From positions 172,236 to 236,235 of the forward strand of contig NZ_JAVBHX010000007.1 in assembly GCF_030732065.1 (NCBI RefSeq): DNA of 64,000 bases, given 5' to 3'. The notes below the pieces were generated by a model. The model had not been told where the DNA came from, did no database searches, and was given only the letters and a program-made list of their open reading frames with translations. Below are positions 1-9,611 of the stretch, piece after piece. Numbering within the stretch: the first letter of the stretch is position 1; every line of letters begins with the position of its first letter. Origin of the DNA: Oceanimonas aquatica. Lineage in GTDB: Bacteria > Pseudomonadota > Gammaproteobacteria > Enterobacterales > Aeromonadaceae. Made by a program: the position numbers and the translations under genes.

Positions 1-2
1 TT

Positions 3-821
3 GCCCGCGTGCTGAACCGTCCCGAGGCCCTGATGACGGAGCTGGCCGAGTTCCGCCCCGATATTTTGCTGATGGACATTCACATGCCGCCCTGGTCGGG
101 CACCACCCTGGCGCGCATGGTTCGCTTTGAGCCCCAATGGCTGAGCCTGCCCATCGTTTACCTGTCGTCGGAGCAGGACCGGGATCGCCAGCTCAGCGCC
201 CTAGCTCAGGGGGCCGACGAGTTCATCACCAAGCCCATTTCCGATGAGCGGCTAATCCGCACCGTCAGCATTCTCTGCCAACGGGCCCGCCAGCTGGGTC
301 AGCTGCTGTCGAGCGACGGCCTCACCGGCCTGCTCAACCACCCCCATATCAAGCAGGCCCTGGCCCAGGAACACGCCCGGGTGCGCCGGCTGGGCCATGC
401 CACCATGGTGGCCATGCTCGACCTGGATCATTTCAAGCGGGTCAACGACACCCATGGTCATGCCACCGGTGATCTGGTGATCCGCACCCTGGCCCACCTG
501 CTGAAGCGGCGCCTGCGTCATACCGACCGCCTGGGCCGCTATGGCGGCGAAGAGTTTGTAGCGGTGCTGCCCGACTGCGAACCGGACCAGGCCCGCGCCC
601 TGTTTGAGCAGTTGTGCCGGGACTTTGCCGCCCTCAATTTTCACGGTCCGCAGCAAGCGTTTCATGTCACCGTCAGCGTGGGCCTGGCCCGGCTTAACGA
701 CTTCACCTGCGCCGAGCAGGGTCTGAATGCCGCCGACAGCGCCCTGTATGAGCGAAAACGACTCGGACGAAACGGCGTGACCGACTATGCTGAGACGTGT
801 CTGCCGGAATCAAATGAGTAG
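3..821 (+). CDS. Response regulator with GGDEF domain (diguanylate cyclase), 5' end outside window
   Basis: A receiver (REC) domain is followed by a GGDEF domain that makes cyclic di-GMP from two GTP. The reading frame is open to the window edge, so the N-terminus and start codon are missing; the first GTG (position 9) is not a credible start because it lies inside the REC fold. Visible REC residues are the phospho-acceptor Asp in LLMDIHMPP and the Lys in ITKPI. The cyclase domain has an intact RYGGEEF signature, and RHTD five residues before it fits an inhibitory I-site (RxxD), so both activity and product feedback look possible. It lies 9 bp before a second response regulator, suggesting one transcription unit whose sensor kinase may be upstream of the window. 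Identification as a REC-GGDEF protein is secure; the signal sensed is unknown. Confidence 0.9.
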   Translation, partial: ARVLNRPEALMTELAEFRPDILLMDIHMPPWSGTTLARMVRFEPQWLSLPIVYLSSEQDRDRQLSALAQGADEFITKPISDERLIRTVSILCQRARQLGQLLSSDGLTGLLNHPHIKQALAQEHARVRRLGHATMVAMLDLDHFKRVNDTHGHATGDLVIRTLAHLLKRRLRHTDRLGRYGGEEFVAVLPDCEPDQARALFEQLCRDFAALNFHGPQQAFHVTVSVGLARLNDFTCAEQGLNAADSALYERKRLGRNGVTDYAETCLPESNE

Positions 822-830
822 GTATTTTCC

Positions 831-1988
831 GTGAACATACTGCTGCTTGAAGACGACGAACTGATCGCCGATCTGGTGGAAGCCGTGGTCACCGGCCTGG
901 GCTCACACATTCGCGTGACCCACGCCACCACCCTGACCGCCGCCCGTAACGCCTGGCAACGCCAGGGCGCCGACCTGGTGCTGTGCGACTGGAACCTGCC
1001 CGACGGCTCCGGGCTCGATCTGGTCCGGCTTATTCGCCACAACGACCAGGCCACCCCGGTGATCATCATCAGCGCCAGCTCCGACCGGGAGCACGTTAAG
1101 CTGGCGCTGCATCAGGGCATTACCGACTTTATCGCCAAGCCCTTTGACGTGGCCATGCTGCACCAGCGGCTGCAGCCGGTACTGAACACAATACGTGAAG
1201 CGAATTTGGCGAACACGCCCTCGGTGCCCCCCCTGGCGCAGTGGCTGGAACAGGCCCTGGGCGACAAGCTGCAACTGCCGGGCGCGCTGTCCGCCGACCA
1301 GGTGGTGCCCTTGCTCGGCAAGCTCGAGGAGCTGACCGCGGTGGAGCTGGCCAGCCAGTGGAAAAACCAGACCGCCCTGATTACCCGCTTGCTGCAACTG
1401 GCCAACAATATTTCCCTCAAGCGCAGCGGCCGGCCGGTATCGAAACCGAGCGAGGCCATCGCCATTCTCGGAGTGCCCATGGCCGTCAATTGCGCCATGG
1501 CCATGGCGCTGAACATTGCCGGCGGCCTGCACAGCCCGATACTGAAGGAGCGGGCTCGCCACTACCAGACTCACTCCGAGCAGGTGGCCGCCATCGCCCG
1601 GGCCATGGCCCTGAGCCTGGATCTGGAGGCCGCCAGCTGCCACGCCGCCGGCCTGCTCAGCCGTTGTGGAGAGCTGGCGCTGCTGCGCACCCTGCAGGCC
1701 TACATCGATCAGGGTGGCCAGCCCGATGAAAGCACACTGGATGCCCTGCTGCAGGAATGGGGGCCGCGCTACGGCAACCGATTAAAGATTCAGTGGGGTC
1801 TTCCCATTCCGTTACGGGAGCTGGCCGGTGCCGTGCACATGGCGCCGTCTCACGCCACCCGCAAGGCCCTGATGGTCATGCACCTGGCCGGGCTGCGGGT
1901 GGCCTCCAAACTACACGGCCCCGACGCCGAGCGCCTGCTGCGCCGCGCCGGGCTGGATCCGGACAAATGGCTGGACGCCCCGGCCTGA
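831..1988 (+). CDS. Response regulator with C-terminal HDOD domain
   Basis: 385 residues. Residues 1-120 form a receiver domain: acidic pair in LLLEDDE, phospho-acceptor Asp in LVLCDWNLPDG, Lys in FIAKPF. Residues from about 145 onward resemble an HDOD domain, a non-catalytic relative of HD phosphohydrolases used in bacterial signalling (for example LLQLANN, a helical core, and a late HATRKALMVMHLAGL stretch). The start is GTG at 831, with a weak purine-rich AGTAGG upstream. It follows the REC-GGDEF gene by 9 bp and precedes a stand-alone receiver by 27 bp, so the three probably form one operon. HDOD proteins often link two-component input to motility, c-di-GMP or stress outputs; which applies here is not visible. 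Confidence 0.82.
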   Translation: MNILLLEDDELIADLVEAVVTGLGSHIRVTHATTLTAARNAWQRQGADLVLCDWNLPDGSGLDLVRLIRHNDQATPVIIISASSDREHVKLALHQGITDFIAKPFDVAMLHQRLQPVLNTIREANLANTPSVPPLAQWLEQALGDKLQLPGALSADQVVPLLGKLEELTAVELASQWKNQTALITRLLQLANNISLKRSGRPVSKPSEAIAILGVPMAVNCAMAMALNIAGGLHSPILKERARHYQTHSEQVAAIARAMALSLDLEAASCHAAGLLSRCGELALLRTLQAYIDQGGQPDESTLDALLQEWGPRYGNRLKIQWGLPIPLRELAGAVHMAPSHATRKALMVMHLAGLRVASKLHGPDAERLLRRAGLDPDKWLDAPA

Positions 1989-2015
1989 CTCATACCATTA
2001 CACCAAGGACAGGAC

Positions 2016-2411
2016 ATGCAACCGAGTACCGAGCCCAAGCGCATACTCTATGTGGAAGACGACGAGGACATTCGCGAAATCGCCCGGCTGGCGCTGGAAG
2101 TGGTGGGCGGATTTGACGTGATGCTGTGCGCCTCCGGTGAGCAGGCACTGGCCGACGCCGCCGCCTTTAACCCCGACATTATTCTGCTGGATGTCATGAT
2201 GCCGGGCATGGACGGCCCGACCACCCTCTCCGCCCTGCGCCGGCAGCCGGCGGTCAGCCGCACCCCGGTCGCCTTTATGACCGCCAAGATCCAGCCCCAG
2301 GAGATCGCCGCCTACAAAGAGATGGGTGCGGTGGATGTGATCGCCAAGCCCTTTGATCCCATGACCCTGCCCGAGCAGATTCGGGATATCTGGCACGCGG
2401 CCAGGGCGTAG
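2016..2411 (+). CDS. Single-domain response regulator (CheY-like)
   Basis: 131 residues containing only a receiver domain: ILYVEDDED acidic pocket, phospho-acceptor Asp in IILLDVMMPGMDG, Thr in AFMTAK, and Lys in VIAKPFDP. There is no output domain, so it must act by protein contact or as a phosphate shuttle, as CheY and Spo0F types do. The start ATG has a good AAGGA Shine-Dalgarno. Third gene of a probable response-regulator operon with the REC-GGDEF and REC-HDOD genes. No flagellar or chemotaxis genes are in the window, so a chemotaxis role is not claimed. The gene is followed by a 250-bp intergenic stretch that converges on the mrp operon. Confidence 0.88.
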   Translation: MQPSTEPKRILYVEDDEDIREIARLALEVVGGFDVMLCASGEQALADAAAFNPDIILLDVMMPGMDGPTTLSALRRQPAVSRTPVAFMTAKIQPQEIAAYKEMGAVDVIAKPFDPMTLPEQIRDIWHAARA

Positions 2412-2544
2412 GCAGCCAACTTTTCAGTCACAAGCCACCGAGAACAACCACGCTGCTGATTCGTAAAGCTCCGATGCTGTCTGCCAAATACCGACAGTCA
2501 ACTTGATACCCAACCAGGAGGACAAAGGGTGTCTGCTTCGCCGC

Positions 2545-2592
2545 GCCCTTCGCGCCAGGGATGGCGCGACGGAGCCTACATGGAGGTATTCA
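2545..2592 (-). repeat. Dispersed intergenic hairpin repeat, copy A
   Basis: Read on the minus strand, this has a conserved arm (TACCTCCATGTAGGCTC) followed by a hairpin CGCGCCA-tccc-TGGCGCG (2551-2568). The same arm and a hairpin of different stem sequence but the same loop type occur at 24770-24822 and 49209-49262. It sits in the 2412-2663 gap between convergent genes, where I see no convincing coding region. Confidence 0.6.
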
Positions 2593-2663
2593 CGGCGTGC
2601 CGGAGAAGCAGTGCGCTTTGGCCGACGACAGTACACGGCCGGACAACAATTTAAGGTTTAATA

Positions 2664-3038
2664 TCAGTCATCCCGCTTGCGGGCGGAACTGCCGAGCTTG
2701 TGGGTCTTGAGATCGTAGCGTTCCTTGATCACGTCCTTGACCGTGCCTTCCCACAATTTAATGCCCACGAAATAGCCGGCCCGGGCCAGCACATGGGCCG
2801 CCACCGGCGCCGTCATGATCACGAACACCACCACCGCCAGTGCCCGCACCACCAGGCTGGCCTCGGGAAAATACACCGCAAAGCCGCAGGCCATCAGGCC
2901 GGCCCCCAGGGCGCCGGCCTTGCTGGTGGCGTGCATGCGGGTCAGCAGGTCGGGCATGCGAATAATGCCGATGCCGGCCAGCAGCATCAGAAAGGAGCCC
3001 AGCAGCAGAAACAGGCTGGTAATGATTTCAGTCATCAT
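2664..3038 (-). CDS. mrpG: Na+/H+ antiporter subunit G (MrpG/MnhG/PhaG)
   Basis: 124 residues with three predicted membrane helices, last gene of the mrpABCDEFG operon. The family core is visible: GSFLMLLAGIGIIRMPDLLTRMHATSKAGALG, then two hydrophobic helices and a charged tail. It is a small membrane subunit needed for assembly of the hetero-oligomeric Mrp complex, which exchanges cytoplasmic Na+ for external protons. I place the start at the double ATG (3033-3038), preceded by GGGAGG, giving a 9-nt overlap with the end of mrpF; an upstream extension to 3071 would lie inside mrpF and is unlikely. Confidence 0.92.
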   Translation of the reverse strand: MMTEIITSLFLLLGSFLMLLAGIGIIRMPDLLTRMHATSKAGALGAGLMACGFAVYFPEASLVVRALAVVVFVIMTAPVAAHVLARAGYFVGIKLWEGTVKDVIKERYDLKTHKLGSSARKRDD

Positions 3039-3303
3039 CGCGCTGGCCTCCCTGCTCCAGGTAACGGGCAAAGCCCACCGCCGCCATAAAGGAGGTCAGC
3101 GCCAGCACGATCACCACATCGATCAGCACCGGGGTATCAAAGGCCACGCTGTACAGCAAAATAAAGCCGATGGTCAGCGAGGCGATCACTTCCAGCGCCA
3201 CCACCCGGTCCGGCAGGGTGGGGCCGATCAGCAGCCGCACCGTGGCCAGCACCAGGCCCAGGCTCAGAAAGATAAACGACAGGGTCAGGGCAAGTTCAAA
3301 CAT
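3028..3303 (-). CDS. mrpF: Na+/H+ antiporter subunit F (MrpF)
   Basis: 91 residues, three membrane helices. Family features seen are the GPTLPDRVVALEVIAS segment between helices 1 and 2 and the LIDVVIVLALTSFMAAVGFARYLE helix. MrpF is a small structural subunit of the Mrp antiporter. The ATG at 3303 gives the usual family N-terminus (MFELALTLSF); a longer reading from 3339 would run back into mrpE. It starts 4 bp after the mrpE stop and overlaps mrpG, as expected for translational coupling. Confidence 0.92.
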   Translation of the reverse strand: MFELALTLSFIFLSLGLVLATVRLLIGPTLPDRVVALEVIASLTIGFILLYSVAFDTPVLIDVVIVLALTSFMAAVGFARYLEQGGQRDDD

Positions 3304-3307
3304 GGGC

Positions 3308-3781
3308 TCATCCCAGCAAATCGATAACACGGGCCTCAAGGGCCTTGAATTCCGCCAGCTGACGGGACTCGTCTTCCAGGTACATCAGGTGCACATACAG
3401 CACCCGGCGGTCGCTCGACACGTCCAGGGTCAGGGAGCCCGGGGTGGCGGTGATCAGGTTGGCCAGTATGGTAATGCCGCCCTCGTCCTTCAGATCCAAT
3501 GGAATGGCGATCACCCCCGGTCGCATCAGGTGAGTGGGGGTCAGCACGTCGTAGGCCACCCGGGCGTTGGACTTCACCAGATCCCAGATAAAGAACAGCA
3601 CAAAATTCACGATGCGCGGCGCCTTGCCGAAATAACGGGCAAAGGTGGGTTTGTCACGGCCCACATAGGCCAGCACCAGATAACTGAGCAGAATGCCGAT
3701 CACCAGGTTACTGATGCTGTAGGTGCCCGAGAGTACCACCCAGGCCATGGCCAGCAGCATGTTCCATCCAAAGGCTTTCAT
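3308..3781 (-). CDS. mrpE: Na+/H+ antiporter subunit E (MrpE)
   Basis: 157 residues. Two N-terminal hydrophobic helices are followed by a cytoplasmic domain with the family's [16 protein letters not shown] signature and a YVHLMYL strand. In characterised systems MrpE is required for full antiport activity and complex stability. It starts in an ATGA overlap with the end of mrpD and ends 4 bp before mrpF, so it is translationally coupled inside the operon. Length matches the family. Confidence 0.92.
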   Translation of the reverse strand: MKAFGWNMLLAMAWVVLSGTYSISNLVIGILLSYLVLAYVGRDKPTFARYFGKAPRIVNFVLFFIWDLVKSNARVAYDVLTPTHLMRPGVIAIPLDLKDEGGITILANLITATPGSLTLDVSSDRRVLYVHLMYLEDESRQLAEFKALEARVIDLLG

Positions 3782-5280
3782 CGCTCACCTCCCAGCACCG
3801 CATCGATATAGCCCGCCGGCGACAGCAACTGCTCCGCCGTGGCCATGGCCAGTTGCACAAACCACTCGGCGCCAAAACCTATGGTCAGGGTGATCAGCGC
3901 CAGCCCGGCAATGGGTACATAAAGCACGTACAGGTGGGGATCTTTTTCGCCCCGCATGGGCTTGGCGCCCTCGGGCAGCCCCTTCCAGAACGCCTCGGCC
4001 CAGATCTTGACCATGGAATACAGGGTCAGCAGACCCACGATCAGCGCCATGGCCACCATCAGCCAGTGGCCCTCGAGCACACCCGCCTTGATCACCGTAA
4101 ACTTGGCAAAAAAGCCCGACAGCGGCGGCAGCCCCGCCAGCGACATGGCCGGAATCATGAACAGGGCCGCCAGCCAGGGCGCCGAACGATAGAGGCCGCC
4201 GAGGTGGGCCAGATCATAGCTGCCGTGATAGCGGTACATGACCCCGCTCACCAGGAACAGGTTGGTCTTCACGATAATGTGGTGAAAGATGTAGAACACC
4301 CCGCCGGCCACCGCCAGGGGGGTGAACAGCGCCAGTCCCACCAGCATGTAGCCAATCTGGCTGATGATGTGAAAGGACAGAATGCGCCGCACCTCAAACT
4401 GGGCCGCCGCCCCCAGCACCCCGGTCACCATGGTGAAAATGCCCATGGCCATCAGCACGGTACCGTGAGTAAAGCCGGTGTCCTGCACAAAGATCAGGCT
4501 GAACACTCGGTACAGGGCGTACACCCCCACCTTGGTGAGCAGGCCGGCAAACACCGCCGAAATGGCCACCGGGGGCGTGTGGTAAGACGCCGGCAGCCAG
4601 AAGAACAGCGGAAACGCCGCCGCCTTGATGCCAAAGGCCACCAGGAACAGCATGGCGATCACCGTCACCAGTCCGGACTGCTCGGCACCATTCAGCTTCA
4701 CCGACAGATCCGCCATGTTCAGGGTGCCAGCGTAACCGTACAGCAGACCCACGGCGGTGAGGAACATGGCCGAGGAGATCAGGTTAAGGGTGACGTACTT
4801 GATCGCCCCCTCCATCTGCGCCCGTTCGCCTCCCAGAATCATCAAACCAAAGGAGGCGATCAGCAGTATCTCGAACCACACATAGAGGTTGAAAATATCC
4901 CCGGTGAGAAAGGCGCCGGCCACCCCCGCCAGCATCAGGTGCAGCAGTGGATAATAGCCAAAGGCCTCGTGACTGCGGGACATGGTGGCCAGGGAATAGA
5001 CCGCCACCGCCAGGCCGATGGTGCCGGTGACCACCACCATGATGGCGCTAAGCAGATCCGCCACCAGGGTAATGCCGTAAGGGGCAGGCCAGCTGCCCAT
5101 GTAGGCCACCTGAATGCCGTCGGTCTGCACCTGGTGCAGCAGCACCAGCGACGCTGCCAGCAGGCCGGCGCCCGACAGCACGGAAATCCAGCGCTGAACC
5201 AGCCGCCAGCGCCAGCAGGTGAGGCACAGGGCCCCGGCCAGCATGGGAATAAGAATGGGTATAATGACTTCTGCGTTCAC
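3778..5280 (-). CDS. mrpD: Na+/H+ antiporter subunit D (MrpD, NuoN/NuoM-like)
   Basis: 500 residues, about 14 membrane helices, homologous to the proton-pumping subunits of complex I. Key features are the conserved acidic residue in [12 protein letters not shown] (helix 5, proton path), the lysine region [24 protein letters not shown], and [18 protein letters not shown]. MrpD is one of the two ion-translocating core subunits. The start is GTG at 5280 in a 4-nt overlap (GTGA) with the mrpC stop. It sits fourth in the operon, as in the Bacillus mrp order. Confidence 0.95.
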   Translation of the reverse strand: MNAEVIIPILIPMLAGALCLTCWRWRLVQRWISVLSGAGLLAASLVLLHQVQTDGIQVAYMGSWPAPYGITLVADLLSAIMVVVTGTIGLAVAVYSLATMSRSHEAFGYYPLLHLMLAGVAGAFLTGDIFNLYVWFEILLIASFGLMILGGERAQMEGAIKYVTLNLISSAMFLTAVGLLYGYAGTLNMADLSVKLNGAEQSGLVTVIAMLFLVAFGIKAAAFPLFFWLPASYHTPPVAISAVFAGLLTKVGVYALYRVFSLIFVQDTGFTHGTVLMAMGIFTMVTGVLGAAAQFEVRRILSFHIISQIGYMLVGLALFTPLAVAGGVFYIFHHIIVKTNLFLVSGVMYRYHGSYDLAHLGGLYRSAPWLAALFMIPAMSLAGLPPLSGFFAKFTVIKAGVLEGHWLMVAMALIVGLLTLYSMVKIWAEAFWKGLPEGAKPMRGEKDPHLYVLYVPIAGLALITLTIGFGAEWFVQLAMATAEQLLSPAGYIDAVLGGER

Positions 5281-5624
5281 GAATCCGTGCTCTTCATTTT
5301 GTTGACGTCGTCGGCACCGATCACTTCATAAGCCCGGTGAATAAGCACCACTGCAAAGGCCAGCACCCCGAAGCTGATCACGATGGCGGTAAGGATCAGC
5401 GCCTGGGGCAGCGGGTCGGCAATCACCCCCGCCGGCTGATACAGGCCTTCCGGGATCAGCGGCGGCGCGCCCCGCACCAGGCCACCGCTGGTGAAGATCA
5501 GCAGGTTGGCGGCGTTCGACAGAATAATCAGACCGATCACCAGTTTGACGATGCTGCGCCTGAGCATCATGAACAGGGCGGTGGCGTACAGACCGCCCAC
5601 CACAAAGGCAAACAGGTTTTCCAT
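5277..5624 (-). CDS. mrpC: Na+/H+ antiporter subunit C (MrpC, NuoK-like)
   Basis: 115 residues with three membrane helices, related to complex I subunit NuoK. The family stretch [20 protein letters not shown] and a second block [17 protein letters not shown] are present, including the acidic and proline positions typical of NuoK/MrpC. A GGAGG Shine-Dalgarno lies within the last codons of mrpB. It overlaps mrpD by four bases. Role: membrane subunit of the antiporter, lying between the MrpA and MrpD modules. Confidence 0.93.
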   Translation of the reverse strand: MENLFAFVVGGLYATALFMMLRRSIVKLVIGLIILSNAANLLIFTSGGLVRGAPPLIPEGLYQPAGVIADPLPQALILTAIVISFGVLAFAVVLIHRAYEVIGADDVNKMKSTDS

Positions 5625-6056
5625 TTATTCCTCCACCTTGGCCAGGGACAGCATGATGGTGGTGACCACACCGATCACCACCAGAAACACGCCGATATCA
5701 AAAAACAGCGGCGTGCTCAGTTTGAGCTCGCCGATGCCCGGCACATACAGGGTCCACCACTGGCTGGACAGAAACGGCTGGCCGTTGAGCACCATGCCCA
5801 CCACGCCGCTGGCCAGCGCCAGCAGCAGGCCGCAGCCCATCAGCAACTGGCTGTCCACTCCCATCAGCTTGCGGGTGCTGCTGGCATCAAAGGCAAACAG
5901 GTGCAGGGCAAAGGCCCCCGAGGCCACCAGACCGGCAATAAAGCCGCCCCCCGGCTCGTTGTGCCCGCGCAGCAGCAGAAACACCGCAAACAAAAACAGC
6001 AGCGGCACCAGAAAACGGGTGGCGGTCTGCAGGATCAGCGAAGAGCCTAACATCAT
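5625..6056 (-). CDS. mrpB: Na+/H+ antiporter subunit B (MrpB)
   Basis: 143 residues, four membrane helices. The family block [31 protein letters not shown] is obvious, followed by a helix-rich C-terminus. In many proteobacteria this domain is fused to the end of subunit A (the PhaAB type); here it is a separate gene, giving the seven-gene arrangement. Two adjacent ATGs (6051-6056) overlap the mrpA stop. It ends directly against mrpC. Confidence 0.93.
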   Translation of the reverse strand: MMLGSSLILQTATRFLVPLLFLFAVFLLLRGHNEPGGGFIAGLVASGAFALHLFAFDASSTRKLMGVDSQLLMGCGLLLALASGVVGMVLNGQPFLSSQWWTLYVPGIGELKLSTPLFFDIGVFLVVIGVVTTIMLSLAKVEE

Positions 6057-8350
6057 CGGTAGTCCTCCCAGCGAAAGCGGATCATGGCGCTGACACCAAT
6101 GGCCGCCAGGGCCAGCACGAAAATTTCCCCCAGGGTATCGAGGGCACGGTAGTCCACCAGGATGACGTTGACGATATTGCGGCCATGAGCCACCTCATAG
6201 CTGTTGGCCACCAGGTAGTCGCTGATGCCGCCCCCCAGGGAAGACTGGTTGACGGTGAGTACCATCATGGTCACCAGCACGCCAAACACCCCGGCCACGA
6301 CGGCGTCGCGCCAACGCACCCCCGGGGTGGACAGGTCCTGAAACCCGGGCAGACGGAACAGCACCAGTACCAGCAGGATCACCGTCAGGGTTTCCACCAG
6401 CACCTGGGTAATGGCCAGATCCGGCGCGCTGAAGAACACGTAGATCAGCGCCATGGCAAAGCCCAGCACGCCCACCGCTGCCACCGAGCCCAGCCGCAGG
6501 TGGGTGGCACTGGCATAGATCACCGCCACCAGCATCAACAGGCAGATCACCACCTCGTACAGGTGCACGCCCTTGAAGGACAACGAATACACAAAGGCAT
6601 CGTGGGCCCAGAAGGCATACACCAGCAGGCCGATGGCGGTGACCAGTATGGTCATGATGTAGTTGGTCATGTAGCCGTTTTGCAGCAACCGGGTTTGCCA
6701 GCGGGCCAGCCGCACCAGGCCATCCATCATGTGCTCATAGCCCCGCTCGGGACCGTAAGCAAGGGGATAAATGGCCTGACCAAGTGGCTGATACACCCGG
6801 TCCCAGCTGCGGTAAAGCAGGGCACCGGCCACCAGCGCCAGCGCACTGAGCAACAGCGGCAGGTTGAGGCCGTGCCACAACGCCAGGTCCAGATCGGCGG
6901 CGGGCGCGCCGCTGATGGCGGTGACCGCCGCCGCCAGCAGCGGCTCGGCCAGGCCAGGCACCAGCCCCAGCAGCAGACTTAGCAGCGCCAGCACACTGAA
7001 GCCCAGACGCATGGCCGCCGGCGCCTCGTGAGGCGTTTTGGGCGTGGGTTTGTTGTCACCCCAGAAGGGCTTGATGGCCACCAGGGCGCTGGCAGCGACG
7101 ATGCTCACGGCGGTGATCATGGCCAGCGCCACCAGCAGAGCCGACAGGGCCGTTGCGCCCAGTGCCGCCTCGAACATCAGCTCCTTGGCAATAAAGCCGA
7201 ACAGCGGCGGAATACCCGCCAGGGACAGCGCCGCTACCCACAGGAACAAGGCCGTGTGTGGCATGTGGCTGCGCAGACCGCCCAGCTCGCGCACGTCCTT
7301 GGTGCCGGTGGCGTGATCCAGGGTGCCGGCGGCCATAAACAGCGCGCCCTTGTACAGGGCATGGGCCAGCAGGAACACCATGGCCGCCTTCAGCGCCACC
7401 GGGGTGCCGATGCCGATCAGCATGGTCAGGGTGCCCAGGGCCATGATGGTGGAAAAGGCCAGAATGCGCTTGAGATCCGTGCTGCATACCGACATCACGG
7501 CGCCCACCGTCATGGTGACGGCGCCCACCGCCGACAGCGTCAGCAGCCAGGCCTCGCTGCCGGCCATCACCGGCTGCAGCCGGGCCATCAGAAAGACCCC
7601 GGCCTTGACCATGGTGGCCGAGTGCAGGTAGGCACTCACCGGTGTGGGCGCGGCCATGGCATTGGGCAACCAGAAATGAAACGGAAACTGGGCCGACTTG
7701 GTAAAGGTGCCCAGCAAAATCAGCCCCATCATGGGCAGGAACAGCGGGTGCTGCTGCAGTGCCGTCCCCTGGGCCAGCACCTCGGTGAGCTCGAAGCTGC
7801 CGGCCATCCAGCCCAGCATGACCAGCCCGGTCATCAGCGCCAGACCGCCACCCATGGTGACAAACAGGCCCTGCAGCGCCGCCTTGCGGGCCTTTTCCTG
7901 CTCGTGGTTAAAGCCGATCAGCAGGTAGGAGGTAATGCTGGTGAGCTCCCAGAACACGAACAGACCAATGAGATTGCTGCACAGCACCACCCCCAGCATG
8001 GCGCTCATAAAGGCCAGCAGGTACATCAGCAGCTTGTGCCTGTCCTTGTTGCCTTCGAGGTAGCGGCCGCCATAGATAAGAATGAAGGTGCCGATGCCGG
8101 TGATCAGCAGGGCGAACATCAGGCCGAGACCATCGAGCAGAAAGCTCAGGCTGACGTTAAGGCTGGGAATCCAGTCGTAATGAAACACCACCGCTTCGCC
8201 GCCGGTGACCCGGGGCCAGAAGCTGGCGAAATAACCAAACAGGGCAGCGGGAAGTGCCGCCAGACACCAGCCGATATGCCGGCCAAGCCGGGGGCTCAGC
8301 AGCGGCACCAGGGCGGCCAGAACAAAACCTGCCAATACGGCAACAAGCAT
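6053..8350 (-). CDS. mrpA: Na+/H+ antiporter subunit A (MrpA, NuoL-like)
   Basis: 765 residues, first gene of the mrp operon. Residues 1 to about 470 form the NuoL-like channel ([32 protein letters not shown], conserved Glu in [20 protein letters not shown], Lys/His region [36 protein letters not shown]). The C-terminal part carries the MrpA-specific helices ([42 protein letters not shown]). With the other six subunits it exports Na+ in exchange for H+, supporting salt and alkali tolerance. ATG at 8350 is chosen because AGGAG lies 8 nt upstream; a TTG two codons earlier would sit on top of that site. Confidence 0.95.
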   Translation of the reverse strand: MLVAVLAGFVLAALVPLLSPRLGRHIGWCLAALPAALFGYFASFWPRVTGGEAVVFHYDWIPSLNVSLSFLLDGLGLMFALLITGIGTFILIYGGRYLEGNKDRHKLLMYLLAFMSAMLGVVLCSNLIGLFVFWELTSITSYLLIGFNHEQEKARKAALQGLFVTMGGGLALMTGLVMLGWMAGSFELTEVLAQGTALQQHPLFLPMMGLILLGTFTKSAQFPFHFWLPNAMAAPTPVSAYLHSATMVKAGVFLMARLQPVMAGSEAWLLTLSAVGAVTMTVGAVMSVCSTDLKRILAFSTIMALGTLTMLIGIGTPVALKAAMVFLLAHALYKGALFMAAGTLDHATGTKDVRELGGLRSHMPHTALFLWVAALSLAGIPPLFGFIAKELMFEAALGATALSALLVALAMITAVSIVAASALVAIKPFWGDNKPTPKTPHEAPAAMRLGFSVLALLSLLLGLVPGLAEPLLAAAVTAISGAPAADLDLALWHGLNLPLLLSALALVAGALLYRSWDRVYQPLGQAIYPLAYGPERGYEHMMDGLVRLARWQTRLLQNGYMTNYIMTILVTAIGLLVYAFWAHDAFVYSLSFKGVHLYEVVICLLMLVAVIYASATHLRLGSVAAVGVLGFAMALIYVFFSAPDLAITQVLVETLTVILLVLVLFRLPGFQDLSTPGVRWRDAVVAGVFGVLVTMMVLTVNQSSLGGGISDYLVANSYEVAHGRNIVNVILVDYRALDTLGEIFVLALAAIGVSAMIRFRWEDYR

Positions 8351-8443
8351 ACGCAAGGCTCCTTTTTAGGCCCGTGCAAGGCGTCAGGATCGGCGAATAT
8401 AAAGGAGAGACTCTGAATGCAGACTATAGCAGTGAACATATTT

Positions 8444-8478
8444 GGATTAACTATCAGGGAGTTAATCCGTTTTTTATT
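8444..8478 (+). other. Perfect 9-bp inverted repeat followed by T-run, upstream of mrpA
   Basis: GGATTAACT (8444-8452) and AGTTAATCC (8460-8468) are perfect complements around a 7-nt loop, followed on the plus strand by GTTTTTTATT. It looks like an intrinsic terminator for plus-strand transcription, but no plus-strand gene precedes it. It lies about 95-120 bp upstream of the mrpA start and could instead be an operator or a shield between thiD and mrp transcription. Confidence 0.45.
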
Positions 8479-8548
8479 GATTATTGGCGAAATGCATACT
8501 ACAAGCCGCTCCGGCCGGACGCAAGCGGACCGGGGCAATAAGGCTCAC

Positions 8549-9355
8549 TCAGCGGGCGAAGAAGTGCTCCACCGGGCCGCGGCCCTGACCGATTTTCAAG
8601 TGAGCACCGGCCTCGATGGCCTTTTCGATATAGTGCTTGGCCGAGGACACCGCCAGCTCCAGAGAGAGCCCCTGGGCCAGATAGGATGCCAGGGCGCCGG
8701 ACAGGGTACAGCCGGTGCCATGGGTGTTGGCGGTCACCACTCTGGGGGTGTCAAAACAACGCACCTCATCACCATGCAGCAGCCAGTCGGGGCTGCGCGG
8801 CTCCTGTTGCAGAAAACCGCCCTTGAGCAGTACCGCCCGGCACTCCAGCTCGTCCAGGGCGGTCAGCAGCGGCTCCACCTCGCGCAATGACGCCGGCACC
8901 GGCCGACCCGTGAGGCAGGCGGCTTCCGGCAGATTGGGGGTGATCACGTCCGCCAGCGGCAGCAGCCGCTGCTTGAGGCAGTCCACCGCTTCGGGGGCCA
9001 GCAGCATGTCGCCATTGGCACTGACCATCACAGGATCCACCACCAGGTGTTGCGGCCGGTATTGTTCCAGGGCATCCGCTACCGTGTTGATGGTATCCAC
9101 GTCGCCCAGCATGCCCACCTTGACCGCGGTCACCGGCAGATCGCCGAACACGGCATCGAGCTGGGCGCGAATGATGTCTTGCGGTACCGGGTGCACGGCG
9201 GTCACCCGCTGAGTATTCTGGGCAGTAATGGCGGTGATCACCGAGCAGGCATAGCCGCCGGTGGCGGAAATGGCCTTGATGTCGGCCTGAACACCGGCGC
9301 CGCCGCCGCTGTCGGAACCGGCAATGGAGAGAATAATGGCTTTGCTGCTGTGCAT
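8549..9355 (-). CDS. thiD: Hydroxymethylpyrimidine / phosphomethylpyrimidine kinase (ThiD)
   Basis: 268 residues, ribokinase fold. ThiD phosphorylates HMP and HMP-phosphate to HMP-PP, the pyrimidine half of thiamine. Diagnostic motifs: SIAGSDSGGGAGVQADIKA at the N-terminus (substrate loop), VVDPVMVSANGDMLL in the middle, and NTHGTGCTLSGALAS near residue 210 (anion hole and catalytic Asp region of the family). It is a single gene here, unaccompanied by other thi genes, but a TPP riboswitch lies in its leader, confirming control by the pathway end product. The ATG at 9355 follows AAGGAC closely. Confidence 0.95.
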   Translation of the reverse strand: MHSSKAIILSIAGSDSGGGAGVQADIKAISATGGYACSVITAITAQNTQRVTAVHPVPQDIIRAQLDAVFGDLPVTAVKVGMLGDVDTINTVADALEQYRPQHLVVDPVMVSANGDMLLAPEAVDCLKQRLLPLADVITPNLPEAACLTGRPVPASLREVEPLLTALDELECRAVLLKGGFLQQEPRSPDWLLHGDEVRCFDTPRVVTANTHGTGCTLSGALASYLAQGLSLELAVSSAKHYIEKAIEAGAHLKIGQGRGPVEHFFAR

Positions 9356-9403
9356 GTCCTTATGGTCCTTGTGAGGCGCAGAACCCCAAGGCCATCGGCC
9401 ATC

Positions 9404-9482
9404 GGTTCCCTACGCCAGTGTTAACTGGATCAGGTTCAACGGGTTCGGCATGATGCCGTCTCGGCCTTTCGGCTCCCCGACC
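9404..9482 (-). promoter_or_regulatory. TPP riboswitch (THI element) controlling thiD
   Basis: Read on the minus strand, the leader contains the conserved thi-box parts in order: a GGGGAGCC arm, CGAGA, then ACCCGTTGAACCTGATC, and the 3' arm GCGTAGGGAA. These match the TPP-binding core (pyrimidine sensor and pyrophosphate sensor helices). It ends about 50 nt before the thiD start, so TPP binding probably hides the ribosome site; no T-run terminator is visible between element and gene. Confidence 0.93.
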
Positions 9483-9491
9483 AATGGCAGA

Positions 9492-9497
9492 ATCATA
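9492..9497 (-). promoter_or_regulatory. Candidate -10 element for thiD leader
   Basis: TATGAT on the minus strand would place the transcript start only a few bases before the TPP riboswitch. No good -35 hexamer is seen at 17 bp, so it may need an activator or be wrong. Confidence 0.35.
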
Positions 9498-9611
9498 CCC
9501 AGCCCACCGGTCAAATGCCAGCCGCTCCACACGCACACAAAAATGTAACTAAATAACAAAAATTATTCGATTGTATACAAAACAAAGGCTCATCCGGAGA
9601 AACTCGCCCAT

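Noticed and set aside
3853..5331. 492-codon open frame antisense to mrpD
   Set aside because: His/Gln/Gly-rich shadow of membrane-protein codons; mrpD has all subunit motifs.
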